Source: an uncultured Opitutales bacterium
GTDB taxonomy: Bacteria; Verrucomicrobiota; Verrucomicrobiia; Opitutales; Intestinicryptomonadaceae
Length of the DNA: 64,000 nt
Assembly (NCBI GenBank): GCA_944389175.1
Contig: CALXLK010000008.1
Location: 40,331 to 104,330 of the forward strand
Reading direction: 5' to 3'
Every line of letters begins with the position of its first letter. Position 1 is the first letter of the stretch. The notes beneath the pieces are model-generated. The model was not told the origin of the DNA. It saw only the letters and a list, made by a program, of their open reading frames with translations, and ran no database searches. Of this stretch, positions 56,853 to 64,000 are shown piece by piece. Made by a program: the position numbers and the translations under genes.

Positions 56853-58703
56853 ATGAAGTACATTACATATCTATTGATGGCGGCAGGCATTTTGTTTTCG
56901 GGGTGTTCTCCGTGCAAAACGGGATGCCCTGCCAAGGAGGCGGTTGTCCAGGAAAAATATTATCCTGCGATTATAAGCAAGGACGATTCCAAGGGGCTAT
57001 ATTCGAAGGCTACTTTGAATTTCGTCTATAAGGACGGCAAGACAAAGAATCTCGAGCGCGATCTCGCGTACCAGAAAGACGGTTCCTGGCGTTTGGTTGT
57101 CTCCAAAGACGAGATTAACGCCGAGAAAGACCTCAAGTATATAAACGTCTTCATGCCCATAATGGAGGCAAAGAAGGGAGAGAAAGGCTATTTTATAAAC
57201 ACCCGCAATCTTTTGGGCACGTACAAGCTCGACAAGACCTTTGTATCCAGCAACGGCACGAATTCGTATGCGTTTTTTGGCGCGAAGAATCCCAGGGCGA
57301 CATGGTCGGTAATTTTGAAGGGGCTCAATCTTGAGACGAGCATGTGCGCCGAGGCGAATAAAGGCGAGTACAAGGTGTATCCGCGCATAGAGGTCGAGCG
57401 CATGGAAGGGTTGCCGGCGTATGAGGACGCCGTTATGGATTTTTATCCCTTGGGCAGCTCCTCGACGTACGCCGACATGGCCAAGATTTACCGCAAGTAC
57501 CAGATAGATCGCGGCGAGGTTGTTCCGTTGAAAGAGCGCATAAAGGGTAATCCCAAGCTCGAGCGCCTGGCAAAATCCATACTATTGAGGATTGCACACG
57601 GGGGCAAACCTATCCCGCGCGACAAAAATGGCAGGGGCATACCCACCGATTATACTCTCGAGACGGAGCTGCCTATGCATCTGGCATGTACTTTCGAGCA
57701 GGGAACTCAAGCCATCAAAGATTTGAAAGCGGCCGGTTGCGATTATGTAGACATACAGGAAGTTGGCTGGAACATAAGGGGGCACGACGGCAGGTATCCG
57801 CAGCTTTTCCCTGTCGAGCCTGCAGCAGGCGGCGAGGAGAAGCTCAAGGAGACGGTTGCCACGGCGAAGAAGCTCGGCTACAACATCTCCGCGCACGTCA
57901 ACCACACCGACGCCTATAAAATAGCCGATTGCTGGAGCGAAGATTACATAGCAAAGCGCAAGGACGGCTCTCTTATGTATGTGGGCTGCTGGGCAGGCGG
58001 CAAGGCATATACGCCGTGTCCGGAGGCGATATTTGACAGGTTCGTGAAAAAAGACTATCTGGCTATTCGCGACCGATTGGGCTTCAACGGCTTTCAGCAC
58101 GTCGATGTTCTCTCGGCGATAGCGCCCAGAATTTGCCATGACCCCAAGCATCCGCTAAACCGCAGACAGTGGGCCGACGCGTACCTAAAGATAATGAAAT
58201 ACGGCCGCGACCTAACCGGGGGCTTCACCTCGGAGTGCGGAATGGACCACCTCATAAAGTATCTCGACTGGGCCTTTTATATAAACCACAGCGAAAGAAT
58301 GCACCCGGCCTTCGACAGGTTTGTGCCCGTGTGGCAAATTGTCTATCACGGCATAGTTCCCAGCGAGCAGTTCTTTAGCGACACTGGCAATAACATGAAG
58401 CGAAATGCTCGGAACATACGGCTTCATCACGCCGAGTTTGGCGGGCGCCCTGTATATTACGGGGGTTGGCTCGAAAAAGAGAGAATCCAAAAGTACGTAA
58501 AACCCCTGTACGACGAGTATCAGAAGGTATCCTACTTGCAGATGGAGTTTATGGACGACCACAAGCAGCTTGCCGACGGCGTATTTTTGACCGTCTACGG
58601 CAACGGCGATGAAGTTGTCACAAACTACTCCGATTTGACCTTTGAATACAAGGGAGAGCCTGTTTTTGCCAAAGACTACAGGCTGTTTAAAAAGTCAAAG
58701 TAG
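56853..58703 (+). CDS. DUF5696-type lipoprotein, copy B
   Basis: 616 residues with the same lipobox, domains and candidate catalytic residues as copy A. It differs mainly in three patches: residues about 243-300 (ILLRIAHGGKPIPRDKNG and the following helix), about 395-410 (CPEAIFDRFVKKDYLAIRD), and about 475-550 (WAFYINHSERMHPAF to YYGGWLEKERIQKY). The stretches between them, including the VGWNIRGHDGRYPQ segment and the C-terminus, are identical. Patches lining a barrel mouth would alter substrate choice while the scaffold stays the same. Its own leader and terminator indicate independent expression. Confidence 0.8.
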   Translation: MKYITYLLMAAGILFSGCSPCKTGCPAKEAVVQEKYYPAIISKDDSKGLYSKATLNFVYKDGKTKNLERDLAYQKDGSWRLVVSKDEINAEKDLKYINVFMPIMEAKKGEKGYFINTRNLLGTYKLDKTFVSSNGTNSYAFFGAKNPRATWSVILKGLNLETSMCAEANKGEYKVYPRIEVERMEGLPAYEDAVMDFYPLGSSSTYADMAKIYRKYQIDRGEVVPLKERIKGNPKLERLAKSILLRIAHGGKPIPRDKNGRGIPTDYTLETELPMHLACTFEQGTQAIKDLKAAGCDYVDIQEVGWNIRGHDGRYPQLFPVEPAAGGEEKLKETVATAKKLGYNISAHVNHTDAYKIADCWSEDYIAKRKDGSLMYVGCWAGGKAYTPCPEAIFDRFVKKDYLAIRDRLGFNGFQHVDVLSAIAPRICHDPKHPLNRRQWADAYLKIMKYGRDLTGGFTSECGMDHLIKYLDWAFYINHSERMHPAFDRFVPVWQIVYHGIVPSEQFFSDTGNNMKRNARNIRLHHAEFGGRPVYYGGWLEKERIQKYVKPLYDEYQKVSYLQMEFMDDHKQLADGVFLTVYGNGDEVVTNYSDLTFEYKGEPVFAKDYRLFKKSK

Positions 58704-58738
58704 CGTTAAAAGTAAAAGTAGCATTTAGTTAAAACAAA

Positions 58739-58770
58739 AAGCCGCCTGGTTTTTCCCGGGCGGTTTTTTT
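58739..58770 (+). terminator. Rho-independent terminator after copy B
   Basis: CCGCC/GGCGG stem extended by G-T and A-T pairs, with a T7 tail. It is a diverged copy of the terminator after copy A. Confidence 0.85.
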
Positions 58771-58927
58771 TATGAATTTTGGAAGAAATATCTGATTTTG
58801 ATTCAAAACAGGCAAGAGGACGTGTAGTGCAATGACAAGAGGCGGCATATATGGGAAAAGAGATTTACATTGCGCTCAAAAAAGCTTGCGCCGAGGCCTA
58901 TTTTATGTTGGAATACGCGGCAATATT

Positions 58928-59001
58928 CGGGTGATAGCGCAGTCTGGTAGCGCATCTGTTTTGGGAACAGAGGGTCGCGAGTTCGAATCTCGCTCACCCG
59001 A
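58928..59001 (+). tRNA. tRNA-Pro(TGG)
   Basis: Acceptor CGGGTGA/TCACCCG, D-arm with GCGC...GCGC, anticodon stem TCTGT/ACAGA with loop TTTGGGA (anticodon TGG), T-arm GCGAG-TTCGAAT-CTCGC and discriminator A. CCA is not encoded; a T8 run follows at once and should end transcription. Confidence 0.97.
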
Positions 59002-59153
59002 TTTTTTTTTGCCAAAATTTAACTATGGCGGCGTTTTGTGGGGATTCTTGCGCGGGGCGATAGAGTCGATGACTTGTGTTTTGTTTGCGCGTTTTTTTGC
59101 GGCAGGGAGAAAGCTACCCGGGGAAAGCGGCTATGCGGGGTTTTGACTCGCAT

Positions 59154-59182
59154 AAAAAAACGGGCACTGAGCCCGTTTTTTT
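59154..59182 (-). terminator. Terminator of the small lipoprotein pair
   Basis: CGGGC/GCCCG stem extended by seven A-T pairs, symmetrical on both strands. It lies 8 bases past the minus-strand stop. Confidence 0.92.
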
Positions 59183-59189
59183 AGAAGGA

Positions 59190-59606
59190 TTACTTCGCCT
59201 TTTCCACTGGTTTCGCCGTTTTTACAAGCGTTGCGTTTGAGGAGAGAACTTGTCTCCATATTATCCACAGCGTAAAACTGCCGGTCCAGTAGGTCGAGTT
59301 TCTGACATTTGTAATTGTGTCACAGTTTAGGGCCTTGGCTTCTTCGGCAATCATTTTTTGGTTGTTCTCGATAGTGACTGTGTCGGAGAAGAATGTCATT
59401 GAGTTCGCGTTTGGCTCATCCGGATTTCCGGCAAACAAAGGTATTATCGAAAAAAGGTAATACCCGTAATTTTCGGCGTGAACTGCCGCTACTGGGCGCG
59501 GGTTGGATTTGGCGGTAATTTCCGGCGGTATCATTGCCACATCAGTTGTCGCGCACCCGCACAGCATATATGCAATGGCGGTCAAAATTATAGAAATCTT
59601 TTTCAT
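59190..59606 (-). CDS. Small lipoprotein, paralogue 2
   Basis: 138 residues. The lipobox MLCGC (Cys18) marks a lipoprotein. The central block NYGYYLFSIIPLFAGNPDEP is shared with the neighbouring gene (NYGYYLFNWIPIFSGG). Further shared features are FFSDTVTIENN against LFTDTVNVESA and a C-terminal aromatic strand (WTGSFTLWIIW). I do not recognise the family by name. The gene begins 5 bp after the previous stop, so the two are co-transcribed. It may be an envelope stress or outer-membrane component; function unknown. Confidence 0.75.
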   Translation of the reverse strand: MKKISIILTAIAYMLCGCATTDVAMIPPEITAKSNPRPVAAVHAENYGYYLFSIIPLFAGNPDEPNANSMTFFSDTVTIENNQKMIAEEAKALNCDTITNVRNSTYWTGSFTLWIIWRQVLSSNATLVKTAKPVEKAK

Positions 59607-59611
59607 AATAA

Positions 59612-60055
59612 TTACTCCTTTTGGGCTTTTATAGCGGGACTTGCCGGTTGTTCAGTCATGGAAACGACGGCCGAGACCTGGACTTCCCTGTACCAGTAGA
59701 GACCGAAAGTTGTGCCAAAGTAGGGAATCCATGAAAAGTAGCAGGTCGAATTTTCAAGAGTTTGGATATCGCTTATGTTGTCAACCTTCATTTCTACGCA
59801 CTTGTTCGAAAGCGTGGTTACGGCGCTTTCAACATTTACTGTGTCGGTAAAAAGTGCGAACGAGTTGTCTTCTCTTCCGCCGCTAAAAATAGGTATCCAG
59901 TTAAACAGATAATAGCCATAGTTTGTAAGCATCATCTGTTTATGTTCGTTCGATCCGATGTCGACAATTTTCGGTTCCCTTTGAGTGTCTGTTGTGGAGA
60001 CCGAAGTGCAGGCCGACAATGCCGCCGCCGCGAGTAATATTAATATTTTTTTCAT
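59612..60055 (-). CDS. Small lipoprotein, paralogue 1
   Basis: 147 residues from the ATG at 60055 (MKKILILLAAAALSAC), which puts a lipobox LSAC at Cys16; the longer frame from 60097 starts too far upstream of the signal. It carries the same YGYYLF-xx-IPxF segment as its partner and ends in an Ala/Pro-rich tail. The pair probably arose by duplication and divergence. Function unknown. Confidence 0.75.
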   Translation of the reverse strand: MKKILILLAAAALSACTSVSTTDTQREPKIVDIGSNEHKQMMLTNYGYYLFNWIPIFSGGREDNSFALFTDTVNVESAVTTLSNKCVEMKVDNISDIQTLENSTCYFSWIPYFGTTFGLYWYREVQVSAVVSMTEQPASPAIKAQKE

Positions 60056-60386
60056 GAGAGTTATCCTGGTTTTTTGTGTGCGTGTTAACAAAGGCAAAGA
60101 ACGGCAAAGGTAAAGCTTTTTTTTTAAGAAATCTAGTATTCTGCCATTTAAGCATTATCGCCGAAAATTAGTATACATTTAGTGTATGTGGCGCAAACGC
60201 TGCTTGCTTGGTTATTTGAAGTGTGCTTTTTCATGCAGTTATATGTCTAAAAATAGATTTTAAGCATATGAGTAAGAGCATGGAGACAGCCCTGCCTTTG
60301 TTTGCGGCATTTTTTTGCATGTGTAATTTGCAGGGCGCCAGCATTAATTTCTAATAGCCCAGCGGGCTGTACGTGAAATACAGACA
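60056..60386. other. Intergenic region before the tRNA-Thr remnant
   Basis: About 330 bp with no gene. It contains a short inverted repeat ATACA-N5-TGTAT (60173-60187), possibly an operator for the lipoprotein pair. Confidence 0.4.
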
Positions 60387-60424
60387 CAAAAAAGCCTACA
60401 ACTTATTGAATTGCAGGCTTTTAA
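60387..60424 (-). terminator. Terminator of the disrupted tRNA-Thr
   Basis: On the minus strand, AAAAGCCTGCAA pairs with TTGTAGGCTTTT (one mismatch) and ends in T6, a few bases past the tRNA 3' end. It remains from the original tRNA gene. Confidence 0.8.
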
Positions 60425-60427
60425 AAG

Positions 60428-60472
60428 TGGAGCCGAAAGTCGGACTTGAACCGACGACCCACACTTTACGAA
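60428..60472 (-). other. 3' half of tRNA-Thr(CGT): attachment site (att)
   Basis: Read on the minus strand this gives the anticodon loop TTCGTAA, the stem strand AGTGT, variable loop GGGTC, T-arm GTCGG-TTCAAGT-CCGAC, acceptor strand TTTCGGC, discriminator T and CCA. The 5' half (acceptor, D-arm, 5' anticodon strand) is missing; sequence past the loop does not pair. Tyrosine integrases use exactly this part of tRNA genes, so the break is the element junction. The intact tRNA should lie at the other end, outside the window. Confidence 0.8.
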
Positions 60473-60512
60473 ATCGTAGTATATCCAGTAAATAAATGGG
60501 GGGGGTATTTTT

Positions 60513-60534
60513 CTATAACGTTTCTATAACGTTT
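60513..60534 (+). repeat. Tandem 11-bp arm-type repeats, left
   Basis: CTATAACGTTT occurs twice head to tail between the att site and the integrase remnant, where arm-binding sites of tyrosine recombinases are found. A similar pair lies at 63867-63888. Confidence 0.65.
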
Positions 60535-60559
60535 TTTTTCCCTTCTAACAGTGGTAAAA

Positions 60560-61152
60560 ATGGGAAAATATAACGACAGTATGAAAGCGTATCCCGAGCC
60601 CCAAAAATCCGAGCATCATAATTTCAATTATTACGTTTGGTACACTGACGGAGACGGTAAAAGAAAGCGCAAGTGGTTTACTACTCATACCGAGGCAAAT
60701 TATTTTCCGAAATGGGAAACATACAGGCGGCAAATGCGAGGCTTGCAGTAGCAGGATTACCCGAAGAAGATAGACGCGCCTATCTGGACGCCCAAAAGCT
60801 TTTAAAGCCGTTTGAGATTTCCGTTTTTGAGGCACTAAGGGAATATGTAAATGCGAGGGAGCGTTTAATCCCTTACAAGAAAACCTTGCCTGAGTGCGTA
60901 ACTCATTTTGAGAGATGGAATACAATCAAGGAAGAATCAACTATTCTATTTAAGGCTTACGGCTTGTATATGGACGATATGCAAGCAAAACGGAAAAGCG
61001 TAAGACGTATTGAAATGTCATTATCCTTTTTTATAAATCTGAGAATTGGATTGCTGTTCTTATATTTTGGAAAAAACTCGAATACCAAAATATCGGAGTC
61101 ATTAAGCCCTTGGATTGCTGACAACACACTTTTGTTCTCTGAGAGAACATGA
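60560..61152 (+). pseudogene. Tyrosine integrase remnant, frameshifted and truncated
   Basis: The N-terminal arm-binding part is in one frame (MGKYNDSMKAYPEPQKSEHH to YFPKWE), and the SAM-like core-binding part continues in another (NARLAVAGLPEEDRR, FEALREYVNARERL, LFKAYGLYMDDMQAKRKS). The shift lies near 60700-60750. The catalytic domain, with its Arg-His-Arg-Tyr residues, is absent: after the core-binding region the frame enters AT-rich sequence and stops. Its position beside the att site confirms it as the former integrase of the element. It should be inactive, so any mobility would need a helper. Confidence 0.75.
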
Positions 61153-61394
61153 TCGATTTGCCATTCCGTAAGCTTTTAATGGATAGCTATTATGTCTGCT
61201 GAGGTTGTATCAAGGCTTAGAGCCACCTTATGCAGATTATCATAGTCCATATGTGTTTTCGCAATAAAAAGTGCAACATATTTAAATCTAGTTTATGGAT
61301 AGTATACCTTTAATATATACACAACTTAAGAAAGTAATCGTACATAAAAGTATACATTGGATATAATGTTTCATTTTATGAGATTTAATGTTTT

Positions 61395-62315
61395 TTAAAT
61401 ATCTTCAGAGGTTTCGCCTTGTTGATAGAATATGTTTTTATTTTTATCAATTATACTCCAACCTGCTTGTGGAGTTTCATTACATTTATCAAAGTCAAAA
61501 TTCGTTAATAGTTCTGCTAATTTTATTTCCATTATAATCTTAAATCCTTGATTCTTTTTATTAAACCATATAACACGTTCCATTTTTTTAGGAATATATA
61601 GTGGAGTATTTAAAATTTGTATTATCCCTTCTGTATTATATGTAACTGTATAACCATCGCCATTTTGGTAATAATAATATCGTAAAAGAGGTGATGTTTT
61701 ATATTTTATTATCTTACACTTCCAAACATAATTTGCGATTTCTCCAAATATTTGTATTTCGTTTTCTTTCGTTTTTATTTCGAGTGGGGGAAAAACAGGT
61801 TTCGTATTTAAAATAGATAAAACAGTTAACGTTTCCTTAGATGTTTCAAAAAATTTGAAATAATTGCAAAAAAATGATTTACCTGAGTATATTGTCAAAA
61901 AATGCTTCAAGAAAGTGGGGGGCGTTTCAGATATTACCATAGTATTGATAGGATAAGTTTTATTACCATCATTTTTACTATAAGAATATGTTCGCCAATT
62001 TTGACCATCAAATGTAAATTTCTTCTTTAACTTAACTATTCGAGTTGATTTGTCGGGATATGTCATTTTCAATGATATAGTTGAAAAGTCTAATACAACG
62101 CGAGGATCACCTAATGAAAAATAAGAGTTTAGAGAGTGGGTACGATTAAACTTATCTGGTTCTGGCGTTAAATCTTGCACTGTAATTTTTGCATCAAGGT
62201 GTATTGTATTGTTTTTATATCCTTTGAATGTAGATAAAAAATCCGATATATGTTGTGCGACACAGACATGTGTTAATACCGCCACCAGAATAAATATTGG
62301 AATAATGCGTAACAT
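61395..62315 (-). CDS. Secreted protein of unknown function, AT-rich operon gene 3
   Basis: 306 residues with a signal peptide (MLRIIPIFILVAVLTHVCVAQ). The mature part is beta-rich, with strands such as RVVLDFSTISLKMTY and SKNDGNKTYPINTMVIS, and overall resembles lipoprotein-carrier or beta-barrel-cup folds. I recognise no family. Codon use is far more AT-rich than in the flanking chromosome, a sign of transfer. It starts 5 bp after the previous stop and is the last gene of a three-gene operon of exported proteins within the mobile element. Confidence 0.7.
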   Translation of the reverse strand: MLRIIPIFILVAVLTHVCVAQHISDFLSTFKGYKNNTIHLDAKITVQDLTPEPDKFNRTHSLNSYFSLGDPRVVLDFSTISLKMTYPDKSTRIVKLKKKFTFDGQNWRTYSYSKNDGNKTYPINTMVISETPPTFLKHFLTIYSGKSFFCNYFKFFETSKETLTVLSILNTKPVFPPLEIKTKENEIQIFGEIANYVWKCKIIKYKTSPLLRYYYYQNGDGYTVTYNTEGIIQILNTPLYIPKKMERVIWFNKKNQGFKIIMEIKLAELLTNFDFDKCNETPQAGWSIIDKNKNIFYQQGETSEDI

Positions 62316-62320
62316 ATCAA

Positions 62321-62638
62321 TTACCTTCTGTATAGATTAATCTTTGTATTAAAGAACGGAATAGTCCAATACCTTCCCATGTATGAGGGTTCTATTCGTG
62401 GGTCGGTAGAGAACATAAAAAACAGATCAACACTCTTCTCATTCCCTAATGGAAGCTTGCAGAATTCTTTATCCGAACGAGCGAACCCACCAGTATCAGA
62501 ATTTCCTACAGGAATTTGAATGGAAGAGTGTTGAATCTGTGCAATACTGTTATGAAGCGGAAAGAGTAAGACAATTCCAATCAACATACTTTTCAACAAA
62601 AGCAAAATGCAGGGGATCTGTCTTGATTTATTCATCAT
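62321..62638 (-). CDS. Secreted 105-residue protein, possibly the head of a larger Rhs-like protein
   Basis: 105 residues with an N-terminal hydrophobic signal (CILLLLKSMLIGIVLLFPLHNSIAQ). The C-terminal part, LPLGNEKSVDLFFMFSTDPRIEPSYMGRYWTIPFF, resembles the N-terminal region of large secreted YD-repeat/Rhs-like proteins in this group of bacteria, but it stops after about 20 more residues. It may be a truncated copy or a small stand-alone relative. It begins 23 bp after the mini-protein gene and ends 5 bp before the next start. The Rhs resemblance is from memory of family patterns and uncertain. Confidence 0.6.
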   Translation of the reverse strand: MMNKSRQIPCILLLLKSMLIGIVLLFPLHNSIAQIQHSSIQIPVGNSDTGGFARSDKEFCKLPLGNEKSVDLFFMFSTDPRIEPSYMGRYWTIPFFNTKINLYRR

Positions 62639-62661
62639 TCCTCCAATTCAACTGACATACA

Positions 62662-62778
62662 TTATTGTAGTTCCGTATTTGGGGTTTCAGGCTCTTCTGG
62701 AGGACACGGATCCATAGCATCATCGCAAAATGCAATACTAGAGAAGATAAACACTAGTAATGTTAAGGACAATTTCAT
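62662..62778 (-). CDS. Secreted 38-residue mini-protein
   Basis: 38 residues: a signal-like start MKLSLTLLVFIFSSIAFC, then an acidic, Pro-rich tail DDAMDPCPPEEPETPNTELQ. GGTGAGG lies about 8 bases before the ATG as a Shine-Dalgarno, which supports translation. Cleavage would release a peptide of about 20 residues. It is the first gene of the AT-rich operon and is followed by the 105-residue gene after 23 bp. No homologue is known to me; it is too short for a function to be read. Confidence 0.55.
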   Translation of the reverse strand: MKLSLTLLVFIFSSIAFCDDAMDPCPPEEPETPNTELQ

Positions 62779-63002
62779 ATGTAAACCCTCACCGACCCGG
62801 GCTCATGCTAAGCGATGTCTAAATTAAAAGTCAAGTATAATTTTATATTTTTTTTACAATTGTTTCGTATGTTGTATAAATGATAATTTAGTGTTTATAC
62901 TTTAATTTATAACATTTTAGAACGTTCTTTATTTGTATTCTGTATTGTATCATTGGCTTTTATATTTCTTGATGTTATATTAATATCTTCGTATCTTAGC
63001 AC

Positions 63003-63485
63003 TTGAATTACATAATTTGTTATATTTTGTCTTATGCAGCCGATAAAGCCCGCGAGATATTCAGGCTATTTTATAACAAACTTGTAGATTTACAGATGGA
63101 GCTTGGGAGGTTTTATACCCTTATTGCAAAGAGCAGGGAAAAGGCAATACGCCTTGCGCTTGACTTTGCTATCTGCGATGAATCCGATATTATCGACGGG
63201 CAGACAGCCAGCAACGCATGCAAAGTAATCGACTATTGCAACGGCGTTTTGCTTGGGTATTATGAAAACGATTATTTTGGTAAGCTTGAAGATATCAAGC
63301 GGAAGATGGAAGAAGTTTTTATCCGACAACAACAAGACAGATTGACGGCGGGAATATTCCAACAACATCGGCGTATTTCTATGGGAGACTTGGAAAAAGC
63401 CGTAAAAGCATATCCTCACCTTTTTAAAATAGAAAACGGAACTACAAACGGAAAAGTGGTTTTGTATTTAGGAAATCCAAAATAA
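63003..63485 (+). pseudogene. C-terminal fragment of a DUF3987/primase-type replication protein
   Basis: About 150 coding residues, starting without an SD at a TTG. AADKAREIFRLFYNKLVDL, then KSREKAIRLALDFAICDESDIIDGQTASNACKVIDYCNGVLLGYYEN, matches the C-terminal end of DUF3987/primase-associated proteins carried by integrative elements. A real start and the ATPase part are missing; the left edge abuts the AT-rich cargo near 63030. It is therefore a truncated remnant of the element's replication gene. The first ten residues belong to the junction rather than to the family. Confidence 0.6.
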
Positions 63486-63558
63486 GTTTAGGCAGTTTAG
63501 GCATGGTTTACAAATAAAAATAGATTTCTATTTTATCCTATAATATCAAAACTAATAT

Positions 63559-63589
63559 AGGCAAGCGGCGCATAGCTCTTGCCTTTTTT
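63559..63589 (+). terminator. Rho-independent terminator after the replication-protein remnant
   Basis: A 7-bp stem AGGCAAG/CTTGCCT with a 12-base loop and a T6 tail. Confidence 0.88.
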
Positions 63590-63946
63590 GTTTCAACTGC
63601 CCATCAAACAGCATTTCCTTTAAATGGGAGAGGTAGGGGGGGAATTCAACTTTTGTTTCGAGTGCTAATTACCTCGGCGTTTTCTCAAAAGAAAAATGCA
63701 AAATTTTTTACAGGGGTAGGGCATAACCTTATGTTAATAAAATAGTTGTGGATAAATCCGTTATAAATGGCCAAAAATCGGAATTTTTGAAGAAATTTTA
63801 GATGCAAAAAATAAAAAACGCATATTGCCCGAAAGGCCTTTATTTATTGAAAAAGCGAAGCTCTACCTATAACGTGTTTATAACGTTTTTTTGGGCAAAA
63901 ATGGAAAATTAAATGAAATTATCCGCTCTTCGTCAAAGGTAGTGGG
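63590..63946. other. Element intergenic region, AT-rich
   Basis: About 357 bp with no gene I can support. It contains the second pair of 11-bp arm-type repeats and polypurine stretches. Confidence 0.4.
63867..63888 (+). repeat. Tandem 11-bp arm-type repeats, right
   Basis: CTATAACGTGT and TTATAACGTTT lie head to tail, a diverged version of the left pair, and are again followed by a T-run and AAAAATGG. This may be a second element boundary or a tandemly inserted relative. Confidence 0.5.
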
Positions 63947-64000
63947 ATGAGGGTAGAAGAAGTAGAAAAAAAGGGAGGCAAAGAGGACGGAAGTCCTACA
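63947..64000 (+). CDS. Possible start of a gene running off the window
   Basis: Frame MRVEEVEKKGGKEDGSPT is open to the last base, with AAAGGTAG about 8 bases upstream as a possible SD. It is too short to judge. Confidence 0.22.
   Translation, partial: MRVEEVEKKGGKEDGSPT

Larger units (their letters stand above)
56729..58770 (+). repeat. Tandem duplication, copy B
   Basis: The second unit is offset 2049 bp in the coding part and 2040 bp in the leader, so a 9-base length difference lies between leader and gene. The terminator is duplicated too, in slightly changed form. Confidence 0.9.
60428..64000 (+). mobile_element. Decayed integrative element in tRNA-Thr (left part)
   Basis: Starts at the tRNA-Thr junction and includes tandem arm-type repeats, a broken integrase, an AT-rich operon of three secreted proteins and the end of a DUF3987-like replication protein. 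Its right end is not visible. Base composition is visibly more AT-rich than the preceding 60 kb between 61.1 and 63.0 kb. Confidence 0.7.

Noticed and set aside
58803..59015. A 70-residue minus-strand frame across the tRNA-Pro region
   Set aside because: It is antisense to the tRNA, a common false ORF.
60428..60500. A complete tRNA-Thr
   Set aside because: The 5' acceptor strand and the D-arm cannot be found, and the 5' anticodon strand pairs only partly. It is a 3' remnant.
60513..63888. A CRISPR array made of the 11-bp repeats
   Set aside because: There are only two units at each site, they are adjacent without spacers, and no cas gene is present.

Overview
The window reads as chromosome of a Gram-negative, carbohydrate-degrading bacterium, most likely Verrucomicrobiota and probably an Opitutae/Puniceicoccales-type lineage. 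The pointers are lpxD (lipid A), a fused SecDF, a PEP-CTERM sorted surface protein, a type III glutamine synthetase, two DUF1080 (3-keto-disaccharide hydrolase-type) proteins, three DUF5696-type secreted proteins, and GH50-like, GH2 and beta-helix polysaccharide enzymes. The taxonomic call is inference from gene content; there is no rRNA in the window.

Layout. 1-12.4 kb: housekeeping genes (end of a RecD2-type helicase, psd, a HAD phosphatase, a DUF1080 protein, a PEP-CTERM protein, gpmI, yajC, secDF, recJ). 12.8-19.6 kb: ugd, a DeoR regulator with a secreted beta-helix enzyme, and gdhA. 19.9-30.9 kb: tRNA-Arg, a compact mannoside operon (manA, ROK kinase, secreted beta-mannosidase), a MATE pump, a GH50-like enzyme and the first DUF5696 protein. 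31-40 kb: a minus-strand block with an MFS transporter, lpxD, an HD-domain 7TM protein (PgpH-like), phoH, HIT, an ABC importer pair without its binding protein, infA and tadA. 40.4-50.5 kb: a nitrogen-assimilation locus with type III glutamine synthetase divergent from gltB-gltD and a NifA-like sigma-54 activator. The shared intergenic region holds two outward-facing sigma-54 promoters and two palindromes between them. 50.7-54.6 kb: a DUF1080 lipoprotein, a four-gene Mu-like packaging cassette ending in a catalytically intact terminase, and an HU protein. 54.7-59 kb: a tandem duplication of a DUF5696 lipoprotein gene, then tRNA-Pro. 59.2-60.1 kb: a pair of related small lipoproteins. 60.4 kb to the end: a decayed integrative element entered at a tRNA-Thr, with a frameshifted integrase, an AT-rich operon of three secreted proteins and the tail of a replication-type protein.

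How it fits together. Extracellular and periplasmic glycan enzymes feed sugars to cytoplasmic kinases and isomerases, seen most clearly in the mannoside operon. Ammonium assimilation (GSIII/GOGAT plus GDH) appears to be one regulon: a related palindrome lies upstream of both the GS/GOGAT locus and gdhA, and a sigma-54 activator is encoded in the gltBD operon. The most unusual pieces are the nitrogen control region, the orphan terminase cassette, the mosaic DUF5696 duplication, and the AT-rich secreted operon inside the tRNA-Thr element.
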